A stretch of DNA of 64,000 nt from Siphonodentalium dalli (Eukaryota; Mollusca; Scaphopoda; Gadilida; Siphonodentaliidae), in assembly GCA_032622095.1 (NCBI GenBank), contig CP136065.1, forward strand, positions 38,598,732-38,662,731, in the 5' to 3' direction. The notes beneath the pieces are model-generated. The model did not search any database and was not told where the DNA came from. It saw only the letters and a program-made list of their open reading frames with translations. This document shows, piece after piece, positions 1-9,741 of the stretch (positions within the stretch are counted from its first letter, which is position 1; each line of letters begins with the position of its first letter). A program made the position numbers and the translations under genes.

Positions 1-1059
1 ACTTTGCGGAGACATGTTCTGAAAGTCACGTTCATCGATCACATTGAACCAGCTACCAGTTCCATTTATTTCGATGTCGATTAATGTTCATCAATTGGTT
101 TGTATGGTGTTCATAGCGAAAACGTATTCTGCAGCACTTTCATCGGATTTCTGTCAGATCATCGTCCTAACTTCCTGTTTGTGATTGCGATCACATTGTC
201 CGTTTTGTCCAAATTGATTTTCACCATGGTATCGGCCGGTCATTTGGTCTGTCCTTTGACATGCAAATTTTCTGAAAATGATTGAAACACGAACATGCCG
301 TACACTGTTTACCATATAGAACAAGCTGTTCTACCACCAGACATGGGTGTGGATAAATTTATCACCGCATAATTTTTAACCACACCTTTGATATTGTTGT
401 CATGTTGATACTTCGATGTCGGTTGGTGTTTATTTTAGGGATTGGGTTTGAATTTTTCAGATTTTTTGACACATAGTTGACATCTTGTGAAGATTCAATG
501 CCTCTGTTATGTTTGAAAGAAACTTCCTCGATTCTCGCTTTGTCGAGCAACTGTTTTAATGTCATACACCATTCGTCAATAGCATCCATGGATAAATCTG
601 TTTTTATCTCGCGCCATTCTCTGATTCTTCCTAATCCCATCATATACCAACAGCACCCGCATCAGGATTCGGATCAAACCCTGGGAAATATGGTATCATG
701 CTTGCCATTTCGATAATTTTTAGTCCTTGTCGCCAATGTGATGTATACATATATATTGGAGATATTTTAGAGATGAATTACACGCGAACACGTTTCGTAT
801 AAGGCCGCAGACATATTGGTTGATAAAAAAGTTATATACCGGAACGAAATAACGGGTAACACTAATTACATTATGCGTGCTTGAATGTTACTGTACTCAT
901 CCGGTTATGGTATGATGCTCCGTCAACGTCAGAAAACAAAATAAAATAAAAATTCATATATAAATTTAACACAACTTCTTATAGCACGAGCAATAGCCTG
1001 TGAAATCACTAAGGTGTCTTCCATTCCTTATTTGAAAATTGTATATTTAGGTCAAACAA
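1..1059. other. Unrecognised sequence
   Basis: AT-rich sequence with only short chance reading frames in both orientations. I see no splice-bounded exon chain, repeat or RNA gene that I can support here. Confidence 0.5.
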
Positions 1060-1069
1060 AGGGTGTTGC

Positions 1070-1450
1070 AGTGTGGCCCCCAATGCACTCTTTACACACC
1101 GCACCAGATCCACAATGCCCACCGCACTCAGGGGTTCAAATAGGGCACCCATGCCATTTATAAGCCCCTTGGCCGATTTAGGTAAAACAAAAAGTGGGCG
1201 TTGTAGGGTGACCGCAAGCAATCTAAATATTCTCGCTACTCACCCCACACCGATCCAAAATGGCCGCCATGACACCCATGCCATTTCTCGACCGACCTAG
1301 GTCGTAATGGTGATGTAGGTTAGCGCTCATCCAATCTAAATACTCACCCACTCACCACACCCCAATCCAAAATGGCCGCCGTCCAGAGGGGTTCAACTAG
1401 GACGCCCATGGCATTTATCGACCCCTTGACCGATCTAGGTCAAATAGAGA
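1070..1450. repeat. Degenerate ~130-bp repeat, about three copies
   Basis: Three diverged segments (about 1070-1200, 1230-1330 and 1350-1450) share the blocks ATCCAAAATGGCCGCC, a 'GGTTCAA-TAGG-CGCCCATG-CATTTAT' type core and a terminal GATCTAGGTCAAA. The copies differ by indels. The CCAAAATGGCCGCC block looks like many animal promoter or repeat sequences, but nothing shows promoter function. Confidence 0.55.
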
Positions 1451-1514
1451 GCGAGAGAGATAGAAAGAAAGAGAAAAAGGAGATAAAGAGGGAGAGAGAG
1501 AGAGAGAGAGATAG
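1446..1514. repeat. GA-rich microsatellite
   Basis: A purine-rich run of GAGA/GAAA tracts ending in an uninterrupted (GA)n of about 11 repeats near 1491-1511. It lies directly after the degenerate repeat at 1070-1450. Confidence 0.85.
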
Positions 1515-1610
1515 ATGGTGCAAATAGAGATTGTAACTGCTATCTATTCGATGACTGGAAATCTACAGGTCAGAAATGAAGTATTTATAATCAACGGCGT
1601 TCGTGAGATA

Positions 1611-1706
1611 ACTTGGTCATTATGACTAGGCTGAATCTGACTAAGAGTTGATCTTAGTCAAACCAATATGTCTTAGTCAATATGACTAAGATGCCACTTG
1701 ACTAAG
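1611..1706. repeat. Palindromic TTAGTCA motif cluster
   Basis: TTAGTCA and its complement TGACTAA recur about seven times in 95 bp. They form the perfect palindrome CTTAGTCAATATGACTAAG and a looser partner at the left edge. The motif resembles AP-1/bZIP half sites, but its tandem palindromic layout just before a minisatellite suggests simple repeat expansion. Confidence 0.6.
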
Positions 1707-1717
1707 TTCTTTCACTG

Positions 1718-2041
1718 TGTTAACTGGTATTCAGTATATATTCACCCCATCTGTTAACTGGTATTCAGTATATATTCACCCCGTCTGTTAACTGGTATTC
1801 AGTATATATCCCCCATCTGTTAACTGGTATTCAGGATATATTCATCCCATCTGTTAACTGGTATTCAGTATATATTCAACCCATCTGTTAACTGGTATTC
1901 AGTATATATTCAACCCATATGTTAACCGGTATTCAGTATATATTTACCACATCTGCTAACATATATTCAGTATATATCCCCACATCTACTAACTGGTATT
2001 CAGTATATATTCACCCATATGTTAACTGGTATTCAGGATTC
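1718..2041. repeat. 34-bp minisatellite, about 10 copies
   Basis: The unit starts TGTTAACTGGTATTCAG and continues with TATATATTCACCCCATC. Copies start near 1718, 1752, 1786, 1818, 1852, 1886, 1920, 1954, 1987 and 2020. Spacing is 34 bp except for 32-33 bp where bases are lost. The later copies are more diverged, and the array ends at a G tract. Confidence 0.92.
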
Positions 2042-2042
2042 A

Positions 2043-2054
2043 GGGGGGGGGGGG
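2043..2054. repeat. Poly-G tract (12 G)
   Basis: An uninterrupted run of 12 G at the right edge of the 34-bp minisatellite. Similar long G or C tracts recur at 32836, 32994, 42704, 42934 and 43316. Confidence 0.9.
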
Positions 2055-3032
2055 CTGACACCTTCATATAAGGATAGTGTTGCAGGAGGCTCTCAATCTG
2101 ATAATAGTAATCTTGAAGTTGGAGTGTTCGAGTTCACCGGCTCTATTCATTATTGTCGAGCGCGGAAGCCACAATAATTAATGACACCAAGACGCCAAGA
2201 CGCATAAAAAAAGTAAATCAGCGGTTACGTCACGTCTTCTGTGTTGTCAGAAACTGCGCAGCGTTCGGATTTGAGAAACAAGAGCGCTGATACAGATCCC
2301 CGAGATTGAACGCAATATTCCCGATCAATATAATCTTATTATCGTCTGCGATGTTCGTCACGGCTCGCAGAAACCACAGTCGTGCCGCGCGCGCAACAAA
2401 ACACATACCACATCGCCGCTCGGGTCAGGTGTTCATCTATTAATTCTATTGGTGATAACGAAATAAACAGGAAATTTCGGACAATTTATGGCGAATTGAA
2501 ACATTACGCTAGATTAATAAGCGCCGTCTGCACCACGGAGTACATAATTTATGTCTCAACACGATTCTCTCCCTTGGGCGGAAATGCTCCAGAATAGGAG
2601 GAATTATATTGATGAAATATGCACGTGCGCCATTGAACAGAACAAGCGACTTGGCGGCGTAACTATGATTTACGTCATTACGCATGCGTGGCGCGTGCCG
2701 TTTTAATATTCTTCTGGCGCTCTGATGACAGAACAACCAATCAAAATGAGAACATCAAAGACGACCGAATAGACCTCTCATCTTGTTTCACTATTCGGGT
2801 TATCGGGCCAATTTTATCCTCACACGTGCGCATGCATTGACATTTAGATTCCATAATGACGTTAAAGATGCCTATAACCCAAGCTTAAAATTAAACCTGG
2901 TAATTTCTCGATTTTGTCACGCAAGTCCTCCTCACACATATTACGCTGTAATTCTGGAACTCCGAGACCGATAGCCGAGATATTTTACATTAGACATGTT
3001 TCGCAAATGCGTGGTTAGTAGTTATATACGAC
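2055..3032. other. Unrecognised sequence
   Basis: Mixed-composition sequence with a CpG-rich patch near 2340-2410 (GTGCCGCGCGCGC). Only short ORFs in conflicting frames are present, with no family resemblance that I can name. Confidence 0.45.
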
Positions 3033-3249
3033 TACAGTAATGCCATAATTAATTGACTTCTTAACCACAGCAGAATTATGGGTAACTTTTCAGGATTTAG
3101 TCGGAAATATGGCTTGTTGCCATTCATCGGAAAGCTCTCGCCTAGAGCTTTCCGATGAGTGGCAACAAGCCATATTTACGACTAAATCCTGAAAAGTTAC
3201 CCATAATTATGCTGTGGTTAAGAAGTCGATTACTTAGAGCATTACTGTA
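3033..3249. mobile_element. Foldback MITE, Tc1/mariner-like ends
   Basis: The two halves are near-perfect inverted complements: CAGTAATGC at 3035-3043 pairs with GCATTACTG at 3239-3247, and arms of more than 90 bp meet near position 3140. The element is flanked by TA on both sides (3033-3034 and 3248-3249), the target duplication of the Tc1/mariner superfamily. There is no coding capacity, so this is a non-autonomous element. It could form one long hairpin if transcribed. Confidence 0.8.
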
Positions 3250-4120
3250 CGTTCTAATAAAGTGTTGGTGTTCTTTGTTGACAACAACCACAGGAAAAAA
3301 TATTTAATACAACGCTTATCGAACCTCAAAGGAGCACGCCCGCTATCAAGCTGCAAAACAGAGTTCAGTCCCCTCACTACGCTATGTCTGATCGCTGCCG
3401 GAATATGTATTTTCTTAATTAATTCTAAATTTTTTTATTGAAGTGTTTTGTTACAATTCAATGGACAGATCAGTTTCTCACAATAATACAAAATGAATTG
3501 TAACCTACAAAAGTCTCAAATAAATAAATGTGACATTTCTTCACATTACGTGTAGGTGCATGTAGCGGTGTCCTGCGCAGGGGACCGAACTCTGCATGGA
3601 GTTTGGCCCGCTACACGTAGTAGACAAGCTACTCACGAGAAAATATACCGACCATGGGGTACTTTTAGGTTGGAAGGAACTAAATAGGTGGAAATACGCC
3701 CCTTTGTCTTTTTTATATCTCGAATATGAGTTAAAAACATTCAGGCACGCGATTGGCCTATAATATTTCAAATAAATTTACTAATTCAAGAAATATAATA
3801 GCCATCATATACCCATGGCATATATAGATGGTGGGTGTTTTCTGTAGTCTGAAAGGCGTTCTTGTCCAAACATTGGCGGGATAATACGGATGGGTAGTGG
3901 CTTTCGGCAACCTTTCAAATTGTGTGAAAAAAGTGGGATAGTTTGGAAAACATATGTTGAAATGATGAAAAAGGCGTGGCTCGAAAAGACTCCTCTGTGA
4001 TAAGAGATGTCGGAAGGCTGGGTCTTCTCGACCTTACGAGTGGTGGACTCGCGAATTTAGCGTGGGGTGGCCAAACGTTAAATCTGAGGCCTATGGAAAA
4101 CATATAGTTCATTCTAACCT
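3250..4120. other. Mostly unrecognised; holds a dispersed repeat
   Basis: Apart from the dispersed repeat at 3361-3607, I recognise nothing in this interval. The short reading frames have no family features. Confidence 0.4.
3361..3607 (+). repeat. Dispersed repeat, copy 1 (partner at 37722)
   Basis: It shares with 37722-37962 a left block containing CCCCTC-CT-CGCTATGTCT, a middle block ATGAATTGTAACCT followed by AAATAAAT and GACATTTCTTCACA, and a right block GAACTCTGCATGG. The copies differ by indels, so this is an old interspersed repeat. No tRNA-like box or ORF is clear. Confidence 0.7.
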
Positions 4121-4216
4121 TGAGCTATCGACTGAATTGGAATTGGAACTTTGGTACACACAAGTCTATTCTGCGTGCCCATCTCGCTCGGTCCCCTGGT
4201 GGCGGTTCGGTCGACG
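4121..4216 (+). repeat. Local duplication, left copy
   Basis: This segment matches 4447-4541 at an offset of about 327 bp. Shared blocks are AGCTATCGACT, ACTTGGTACA-ACA-GTC, TATTCTGC and CCATCTCGCTCGG-CCCCTGG. It is probably a local segmental duplication. Confidence 0.65.
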
Positions 4217-4446
4217 GGTGTTATTATCGGTACATTCATAACGAATTTGACAGCCGCGTATGGGTTAATGTATTCACTTCCGCTACATGCACTTCCGATC
4301 GCCCATGAATGCAGAGGGAATTGCTCCCTGATATGATGTCCATTTCCGTGGTCAGGCAGCTAGGGGTGGTGTGGTCGGTGCCTTTTTGGATTTCGCGTAC
4401 ATGACGGTAACGGCCGAAAGGTTGGGGTTAATAGTGCCGCTTCCGC

Positions 4447-4541
4447 CCAAGCTATCGACTTGGGGATTGACACTTGGTACATACAGGTCTATTCTGCACG
4501 ATAGTGCATGCCCCATCTCGCTCGGACCCCTGGGGGAGATG
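4447..4541 (+). repeat. Local duplication, right copy
   Basis: Second copy of the segment at 4121-4216, with a short insertion (GATAGTG) between TATTCTGCAC and the CCATCTCGCTCGG block. Confidence 0.65.
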
Positions 4542-4589
4542 CGGTCGGGTGCGGACGGGTGCGGTCGGCTTTTATAGTAGGACCGGCAT

Positions 4590-4740
4590 CAGTTGATTAT
4601 CGGTATTCCGGCTAGTTGTTTAGAATGAATAGCGGGTATACTGATGAGTCGTCTCCCGATATTCCGACAATTTCTTTCCCGGCGTTCCCACTAGTTCTTA
4701 TCTGTACTTCAGCCAGTTTTCTATGGTAAATACCGCTCAG
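4590..4740 (+). repeat. Degenerate minisatellite, left part
   Basis: Loose repeats of a unit like GGTATTCCGATCAGTTGTTC, about 25-30 bp apart. The same unit continues at 5155-5690 after a palindromic block, so the palindromic block may have inserted into or expanded inside this array. Confidence 0.5.
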
Positions 4741-4786
4741 GTGTGCCAGTATATGCCATTAGGCTTAAGCGTGATAGGTTTGCATT

Positions 4787-5127
4787 ATAGTCTTACTATC
4801 TTACATATAAGGTAGTTACTATCTTACATTTAAGGTAGTTTTATATTAAAAGTTACCAGCATCAGTAATTGGCTGCATCCATTTCAGCTCCAGGGGAGTT
4901 TTGATATATGGAATGTGAATTACGCAGTGTAATGCCATTACGCTTAAGCGTAATACAAATTCCATTACACTTAAGCGTAAATTCATTATGCTTAAGTGTA
5001 ATGGCATTACTCTTAAGCGTAATAGCAATTACGCTTAAGCGAAATGGCATTAAACTAAAGCGTAATGGCATTACGCTTAAGCGTAAGCGTAATTGCATTA
5101 CACTTAAGAGTAATGCATTACGCTTAA
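4787..5127. repeat. Palindromic minisatellite (CTTAAG core)
   Basis: About a dozen near-palindromic units of roughly 21 bp, typified by ATTACGCTTAAGCGTAAT, dense between 4917 and 5127. A smaller duplicated ACTATCTTACAT-TAAGGTAGTT block lies at 4792-4840. Single base changes (GCTTAAG versus ACTTAAG) distinguish the units. Palindromic units like this can extrude as cruciforms. Confidence 0.85.
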
Positions 5128-5154
5128 TAATTGGTTATTAAATGTGAATTTTGC

Positions 5155-5690
5155 CTCCCATACCAGTCAGCTGTTCCGCTATTTTCCCGTCAATTGTTCC
5201 TGATTTCTCCGATCAGTTTAAACACGGTACTTCCCGATATACCGATCAATAGTCATCCGGTATCCCTACCAGTTGTTCCCCGTATACGGATAATTTGTAC
5301 CTTTTTATCCCGATCAGTTGTTCCTTAGTATTCCCATCAGTTGTGCCCGGTATACCGACCAGGTGTCCCACGGTTTTGCCATCAATTCCCCCCGGTGTAC
5401 CGATCAGTTATTTTTGTACACAGTTTTCCCTTGGGATCCGATGAGGTGTTCTCCAGTATACCAGTCATTTGTGCCCCTATATTCCAATAAGATCCTTGGT
5501 ATATATTCCAACCAGTCTTCCCCTGGTATTATTCCCATTATGGTTTTCTCCCGGTTTTCCGATCAGATCTACCAAATTACTACCAAAGCGGTATTCCCAC
5601 TAGCTGTTCCCTGGTATTCCCATCAGTTATTTCTCGGTATTCCGATCAGTCCCAATATAGGGCGATCATTGCTCGATTGTGATCGATAAA
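5155..5690 (+). repeat. Degenerate minisatellite, right part
   Basis: Roughly 18 diverged copies of a 25-30 bp unit with the core TATTCCGATCAGTTGTTCCC. One frame stays open for 123 codons across part of it, but the unit length varies and no protein family is recognisable, so it is treated as non-coding. Confidence 0.65.
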
Positions 5691-5779
5691 TGGAGATGTG
5701 AGCTCGCACCGACTTGGCTAGACGGCCTGCAGCCTGCCTGAATACTCAATATCTTAACGCTATATCAGAAATTACCGCG

Positions 5780-5970
5780 CGCTGCCTGTCGATGTCTGGG
5801 TTCTACACGCCTTACTAATGGAATCCCATACGAGCTTCATTTATGACGTCATTAAGTGTGTTAACGGTAGGCAGCATAGCAGAAAGTTCACGTTCAGAGT
5901 CAGACGGTATAATAACTCTGATTGGAATATAGACATGCGACTGGCTGCAGAAAGTGTCACATATAATTGG
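5780..5970 (+). repeat. Dispersed repeat with fossil reading frame, copy 1
   Basis: This segment is similar to 7440-7615 over about 170 bp. The blocks are TGTCGATGTCT, TTTATGACGTCA, CAGCAGAAAGTTCAC and GATTGGAATATAGACATGC. A frame of 105 codons from 5818 crosses it. The second copy has a 2-base length difference that breaks that frame, so there is no sign of coding constraint. Confidence 0.65.
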
Positions 5971-6126
5971 CGGGAACAGTTGGATGGAAGTAACAAAACC
6001 AGAATAATAGAGAGGTTTAGATTGAAAAATTCTAACTTCGCTCATCAAGCATCGTCAGACTTATATACCATTCCTCATAGTGCAGCGGGATATAGTGTCC
6101 AATTGCAGGTCAATTATTTAAGAAAT

Positions 6127-6233
6127 AGGTGTTGATTTGCTTGCGTTCCATAGAGTATGGATATGCAAGTTGTTCTGACATTTTGTGTCAGCCCAACTTG
6201 CATCCCTACTCAATAGAACGCAATCAACACCCA
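6127..6233. mobile_element. Foldback element, copy 1
   Basis: An inverted repeat of about 43-bp arms with a short loop near TGACATTTTGTGTCA. Left arm GTGTTGATTTGCTTGCGTTC pairs imperfectly with right arm GAACGCAATCAACACCC. A sister copy with the same loop and the same flanking TTATATTTACACTC lies at 60414-60535. Non-coding and presumably non-autonomous. Confidence 0.75.
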
Positions 6234-6239
6234 TTAGTT

Positions 6240-6827
6240 ATATTTACACTCAACTCAACTCTGGCAGATTAAATGAGCATTAAGCGCCCATTTCCAACGT
6301 TATTATCGTGACTTGATGCAAGTTGCGTCTACACAAAATGGAAGCAAGTTGGGGTCAGCGCGCGACGTCACTTGACGTAATTTCGACCAGCAAACGTCCT
6401 GCATTCATGTTCCACAACGTGAATGCATACGTGAGTGTAAATATAGTCTGCTGATAAACAACGGATATAACACCATGTTTGTGTGAATTGTTAGGCACGC
6501 CCCGAGTAGCCGTCTTATTCAATGCTGACACGTTTCCGAACGAAACCGCTGTGGAATGTTACAAGAACTTCGTCTAGAAAAATAACATAGCTATCTGACT
6601 GCTGGATAATATTCTTTCGCCTCGGACACAGAGAAGTAATGTCTGGTATGCATGACGGAAAAAGTTGGAAGTTTTTCAATCTTAACGTCTCCATTTTCAC
6701 ATATATGCGTTGAACCGTTGGATGAATATAACAATATATATATTTACATAGGCATCATGCAGGACAATTATTAAGTAAACAGTGCTACACCAGTAATAAG
6801 AAATTTTATTAATCAGCTATAGGTTAT
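6240..6827. other. Unrecognised sequence
   Basis: AT-rich, with short minus-strand frames only. No repeat partner was noticed elsewhere in the window. Confidence 0.4.
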
Positions 6828-6952
6828 CGGCCGCAATAAGTAGAACGCTGCCCGTGTCAAAATTAATTAACAAAAAATCGGCCAAGTAGAAAACGCGGCC
6901 AATAAGTAGCAAAAAGTCGGCCAATAAGTAGAAAATGCGGCCAATTAGTCAA
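6828..6952 (+). repeat. Short minisatellite, CGGCCAATAAGTAG core
   Basis: Five or six diverged copies of a roughly 20-24 bp unit containing CGGCCAATAAGTAG and A-rich spacers. It is probably a small local expansion. Confidence 0.7.
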
Positions 6953-7290
6953 GATAACGTAACTGACGTCATACGTAATTAGCTCGATCGGCAAAGAATA
7001 TTGGGTCGACGGAAGATAGATTGCAGTTGATTTCGGATGAATTACGGACAGTCACTGTTTTTGGGAGTAAATATACATGTACGTGGATGAACTACAGGTA
7101 TCCGTATCAATATCAGTCCCAGTGGAAACTGACAGCACTGTGAAATCGCTGCAAGTTCTTCACAAAGTTCACAAGAATAAAAATTGCTGGTATAATTGTT
7201 AATTTAATAAAACACACAATGGTATATCTATGTTAATATATTAATCCTGTGAAACAATTATTACCATTGTTGCTAATTAATAAAATACTC

Positions 7291-7423
7291 ATTAATTGGT
7301 TGTTTCCACATTTACCGAGTTATGAGGCCTCGGTCTGTCGTATTAGCCTTCGGCCTGCGGCCTCAGACCAATATGACAGACCTCGGCCTCATAACTCGGC
7401 CAATATGGAAACAACCAATTAAT
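7291..7423. mobile_element. Foldback element with 55-bp arms
   Basis: ATTAATTGGTTGTTTCCA at the left end is the exact complement of the right end. The arms continue inward through ACCGAGTTATGAGGCC and GGTCTGTC with few mismatches, meeting around a GC-rich loop (CGGCCTGCGGCC). No TIR family is assigned. Confidence 0.8.
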
Positions 7424-7439
7424 AACATATAATCATGCT

Positions 7440-7615
7440 CTAACTGTCGATGTCTCAAATCTACATGCCTTATTTTTGGATTCCCATGCGATTCTAATTT
7501 ATGACGTCAGTATATGCACGTTAACGATAGGCAGCGCAGCAGAAAGTTCACTTCCGATGTCAGACGGGATGATATCTCGGATTGGAATATAGACATGCTA
7601 CTGGATGCAGAACTA
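7440..7615 (+). repeat. Dispersed repeat, copy 2
   Basis: Partner of 5780-5970. It retains GATTGGAATATAGACATGC and CAGCAGAAAGTTCAC, with indels that destroy the reading frame seen in copy 1. Confidence 0.65.
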
Positions 7616-7764
7616 TTCAATATGGTATCGTCGTTTTAGCAACAAAGTCATATTATTCCACTGTATATATATAGAAACCACCGACCCCATAAGGAAATAA
7701 AAAATCTTGCGCAGATACACGAATCGTGTTACCATCCCATCCATAGAATATGTTCCTTAATAAT

Positions 7765-7863
7765 TTACTTCACTGTAGGTGAAGGTCCGAACTCGAAATT
7801 GTACGATTTAAGTGACTTTGTGTCGATTTTGTTTTGAGTCGCTTACAATTATGGGACCACCCC
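7765..7863 (+). pseudogene. Exon-like repeat fragment, copy 1 (disrupted)
   Basis: A block beginning near GTAGGTGAAGGTCC is clearly related to 45130-45240. In one frame it reads LYDLSDFVS and then meets a stop. The 45-kb copy keeps that frame open for longer and is preceded by a TTGCAG-type acceptor. It could be a fossil exon captured by a repeat or part of an unknown mobile element. I do not recognise the family. Confidence 0.4.
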
Positions 7864-8380
7864 TAATGTGCAATAGATTATTGAGGAACAACTATGATCA
7901 AAGAAATATATTCCCTGCCTTGTTTGTTCAATGTTATAACATTCCCAATAAGAACGGGTCAGAATATCAAAAAGTTTCCAGGTTTTGTACAGTTGGAACA
8001 TGATCTCTATGTGCATGGCTAGAGCAGAGAATCATGGCATGAACTACTCATTACAGTGAGACGACAGGCATGAAACTATCGTCAAGACGAAAGTCGAATA
8101 ATCCTGGTCCGCGCTGGACCAAAATTTACTTTTGCAATTGAAAATATTTTTTGCCAAATGCTATCTCTGATAGTATAATTTTCTCCAACATTGAGTCTTA
8201 TGTTGTGGTTTATCATACATCAATAAACCAGTCACCGAACATTAAAATTGTAGAAGGGTTGCTTCATCAGAATGGCACATTACAAGAGGATTAGCTCACC
8301 ACACTAAATACGGGTAATCCCTCAGCCATCAATACTAATGCTACCAGATTAATTGCATCTTAATAAAGGTGTTAAATCTT

Positions 8381-9261
8381 TTTGTAATACGACCCTGCCT
8401 AACTATGCTTAAAAGCCATGTCCTGATTGGCCAGTGGCCCGAGTTACCATGGCTATCTCGTTCCAGTTTTGTGGTACAATTCTACTTTTTCCAATTGTAC
8501 CACGAAAAAAATCGGTTTATTCAGATCGACGCACGCGACTTTTCCCGTCTTTTCTAACTCCGCGCAAACGGGGCATCAACGGAGTACACCCGCACCCGTA
8601 ACCCTTTGAATTTTGCTACATCTTGACAATCTTGCGAATTTTCTAGCGATTTGTCGCTTGAAACCAGTTTGGTTGCCAATGAATATGGTCCAAATGATGT
8701 TATGGTATATTGATATATGTTACGACCAAAGAAAGTTACTTAATAAGTATATTAAATGACAAAATAAATCCATGGGGCCGGGCTGTGCATTCGTCGATTC
8801 GAATCTCGATCATATTCGTCGATTCGATATTTCGGAATCAAGTTGAAAATGAAAGCGTTTGTTCACCAGTACAGAAGGGGGATAAGATCATTTAGATCGA
8901 TTTGTGTAAGGAAAATGGTCCATAGTCGATGATCATATTCATGTTGTCCCAACAACGTTCAACACAGAAATGACCGCAATTCGTATTTCCTGTACAATTT
9001 AAATGAAAGGCACGGGCGCCGCTGAAAACATATCGTTTTTTAGCCAATCACAACGATTATTTTCTAGAAGAGGTGCCTCGAAAAGTCAATGGGGGAATTT
9101 CATAACAAGACAAGATTACCGGAGTATTCCATGCAAATAAATCGAGTACGCCCAATACGAATTACACCACGAAATGTTTTCTCACCTGAGACCGAAAAAG
9201 CGCAGTATTTCGTTGACTATTCAGTCGAATTGTGACCATAAACTTTCAGTCGTATTACAAA
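8381..9261. mobile_element. Insertion with 12-bp TIRs in copy A left flank
   Basis: Comparison with copy B (22970-22980) shows that everything between TTAAATCTT and ATAAACACCACT is extra in copy A. TTTGTAATACGA at 8381-8392 is inverted at 9250-9261. A short internal palindrome, GTGGTACAATT and its complement, lies at about 8472-8503. There is no transposase-like ORF. Superfamily unknown. Confidence 0.55.
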
Positions 9262-9407
9262 AGAAATAAATACACGGTGTATCGGTGTGTATGGTCAAGT
9301 TGTACCACAAAAAACTGATTGTAGGACTCCGCTACGCGTCGTCCTACAATCAGTTTTTTGTGGTACAACTTGACCATACACACCTCTACACCGTGTATTT
9401 ATTTCTT
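9262..9407. mobile_element. Near-perfect palindrome at end of the insertion
   Basis: Arms of about 65 bp, from AAGAAATAAATACACGGTGT on the left to ACACCGTGTATTTATTTCTT on the right, fold around CTCCGCTACGCGTCG near 9334. The arms include GGTACAACTTGACC. It forms the right end of sequence missing from copy B, so it either belongs to the 8381 insertion or is a separate foldback MITE next to it. Confidence 0.75.
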
Positions 9408-9741
9408 AAATAAACACCACTAATATAATTATATTGTGAGAGTTTCCTGAAATGAATGGCATTGATTGACCTATATTTTTCAACTTTCTTGAGGAATAAA
9501 AAGTGGCTTGCCAAAAACGTTTGTTAAATGAAAATATTTTTTGCCAAATTTGAATTATTTTTGCCATTGGCAAATTTGGCTAGTGTCAGTGCGAAGTCCA
9601 GGACTGTCCACAACATCACAAACACAAAAAATTGCTACATGTGCAGAGAGGGAGAACATATAACATATGACAATACTCCTGTGAAGTGTTAACATGGTAA
9701 CAACAGATTGCACCCACATTTAAACGATGTAGGACCGAAGT
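9408..9741 (+). repeat. Left flank of the 74-bp array, copy A
   Basis: Collinear with 22976-23324 in copy B. Both contain TTGATTGACCTATATTTTTC, a GCCAAA-rich patch (TTTTTGCCAAATTTGAATTA) and GATTGCACCCACATTTAAAC, and both run into the array at GTGGACCATGAG. Copy B has an extra stretch (AGAGGCCGGTTGAACTC) that copy A lacks. Confidence 0.85.

Noticed and set aside
1611-1706. AP-1 response element cluster
   Set aside because: TTAGTCA/TGACTAA motifs are arranged as palindromic simple repeats beside a minisatellite, and no promoter or gene lies nearby.
3361-3607. tRNA-derived SINE or tRNA gene
   Set aside because: No convincing A/B box pair or cloverleaf was found. The GGACCGAACTC stretch is only a loose match.
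5318-5689. 123-codon plus-strand ORF
   Set aside because: It lies wholly in a degenerate 25-30 bp minisatellite and has no family features.
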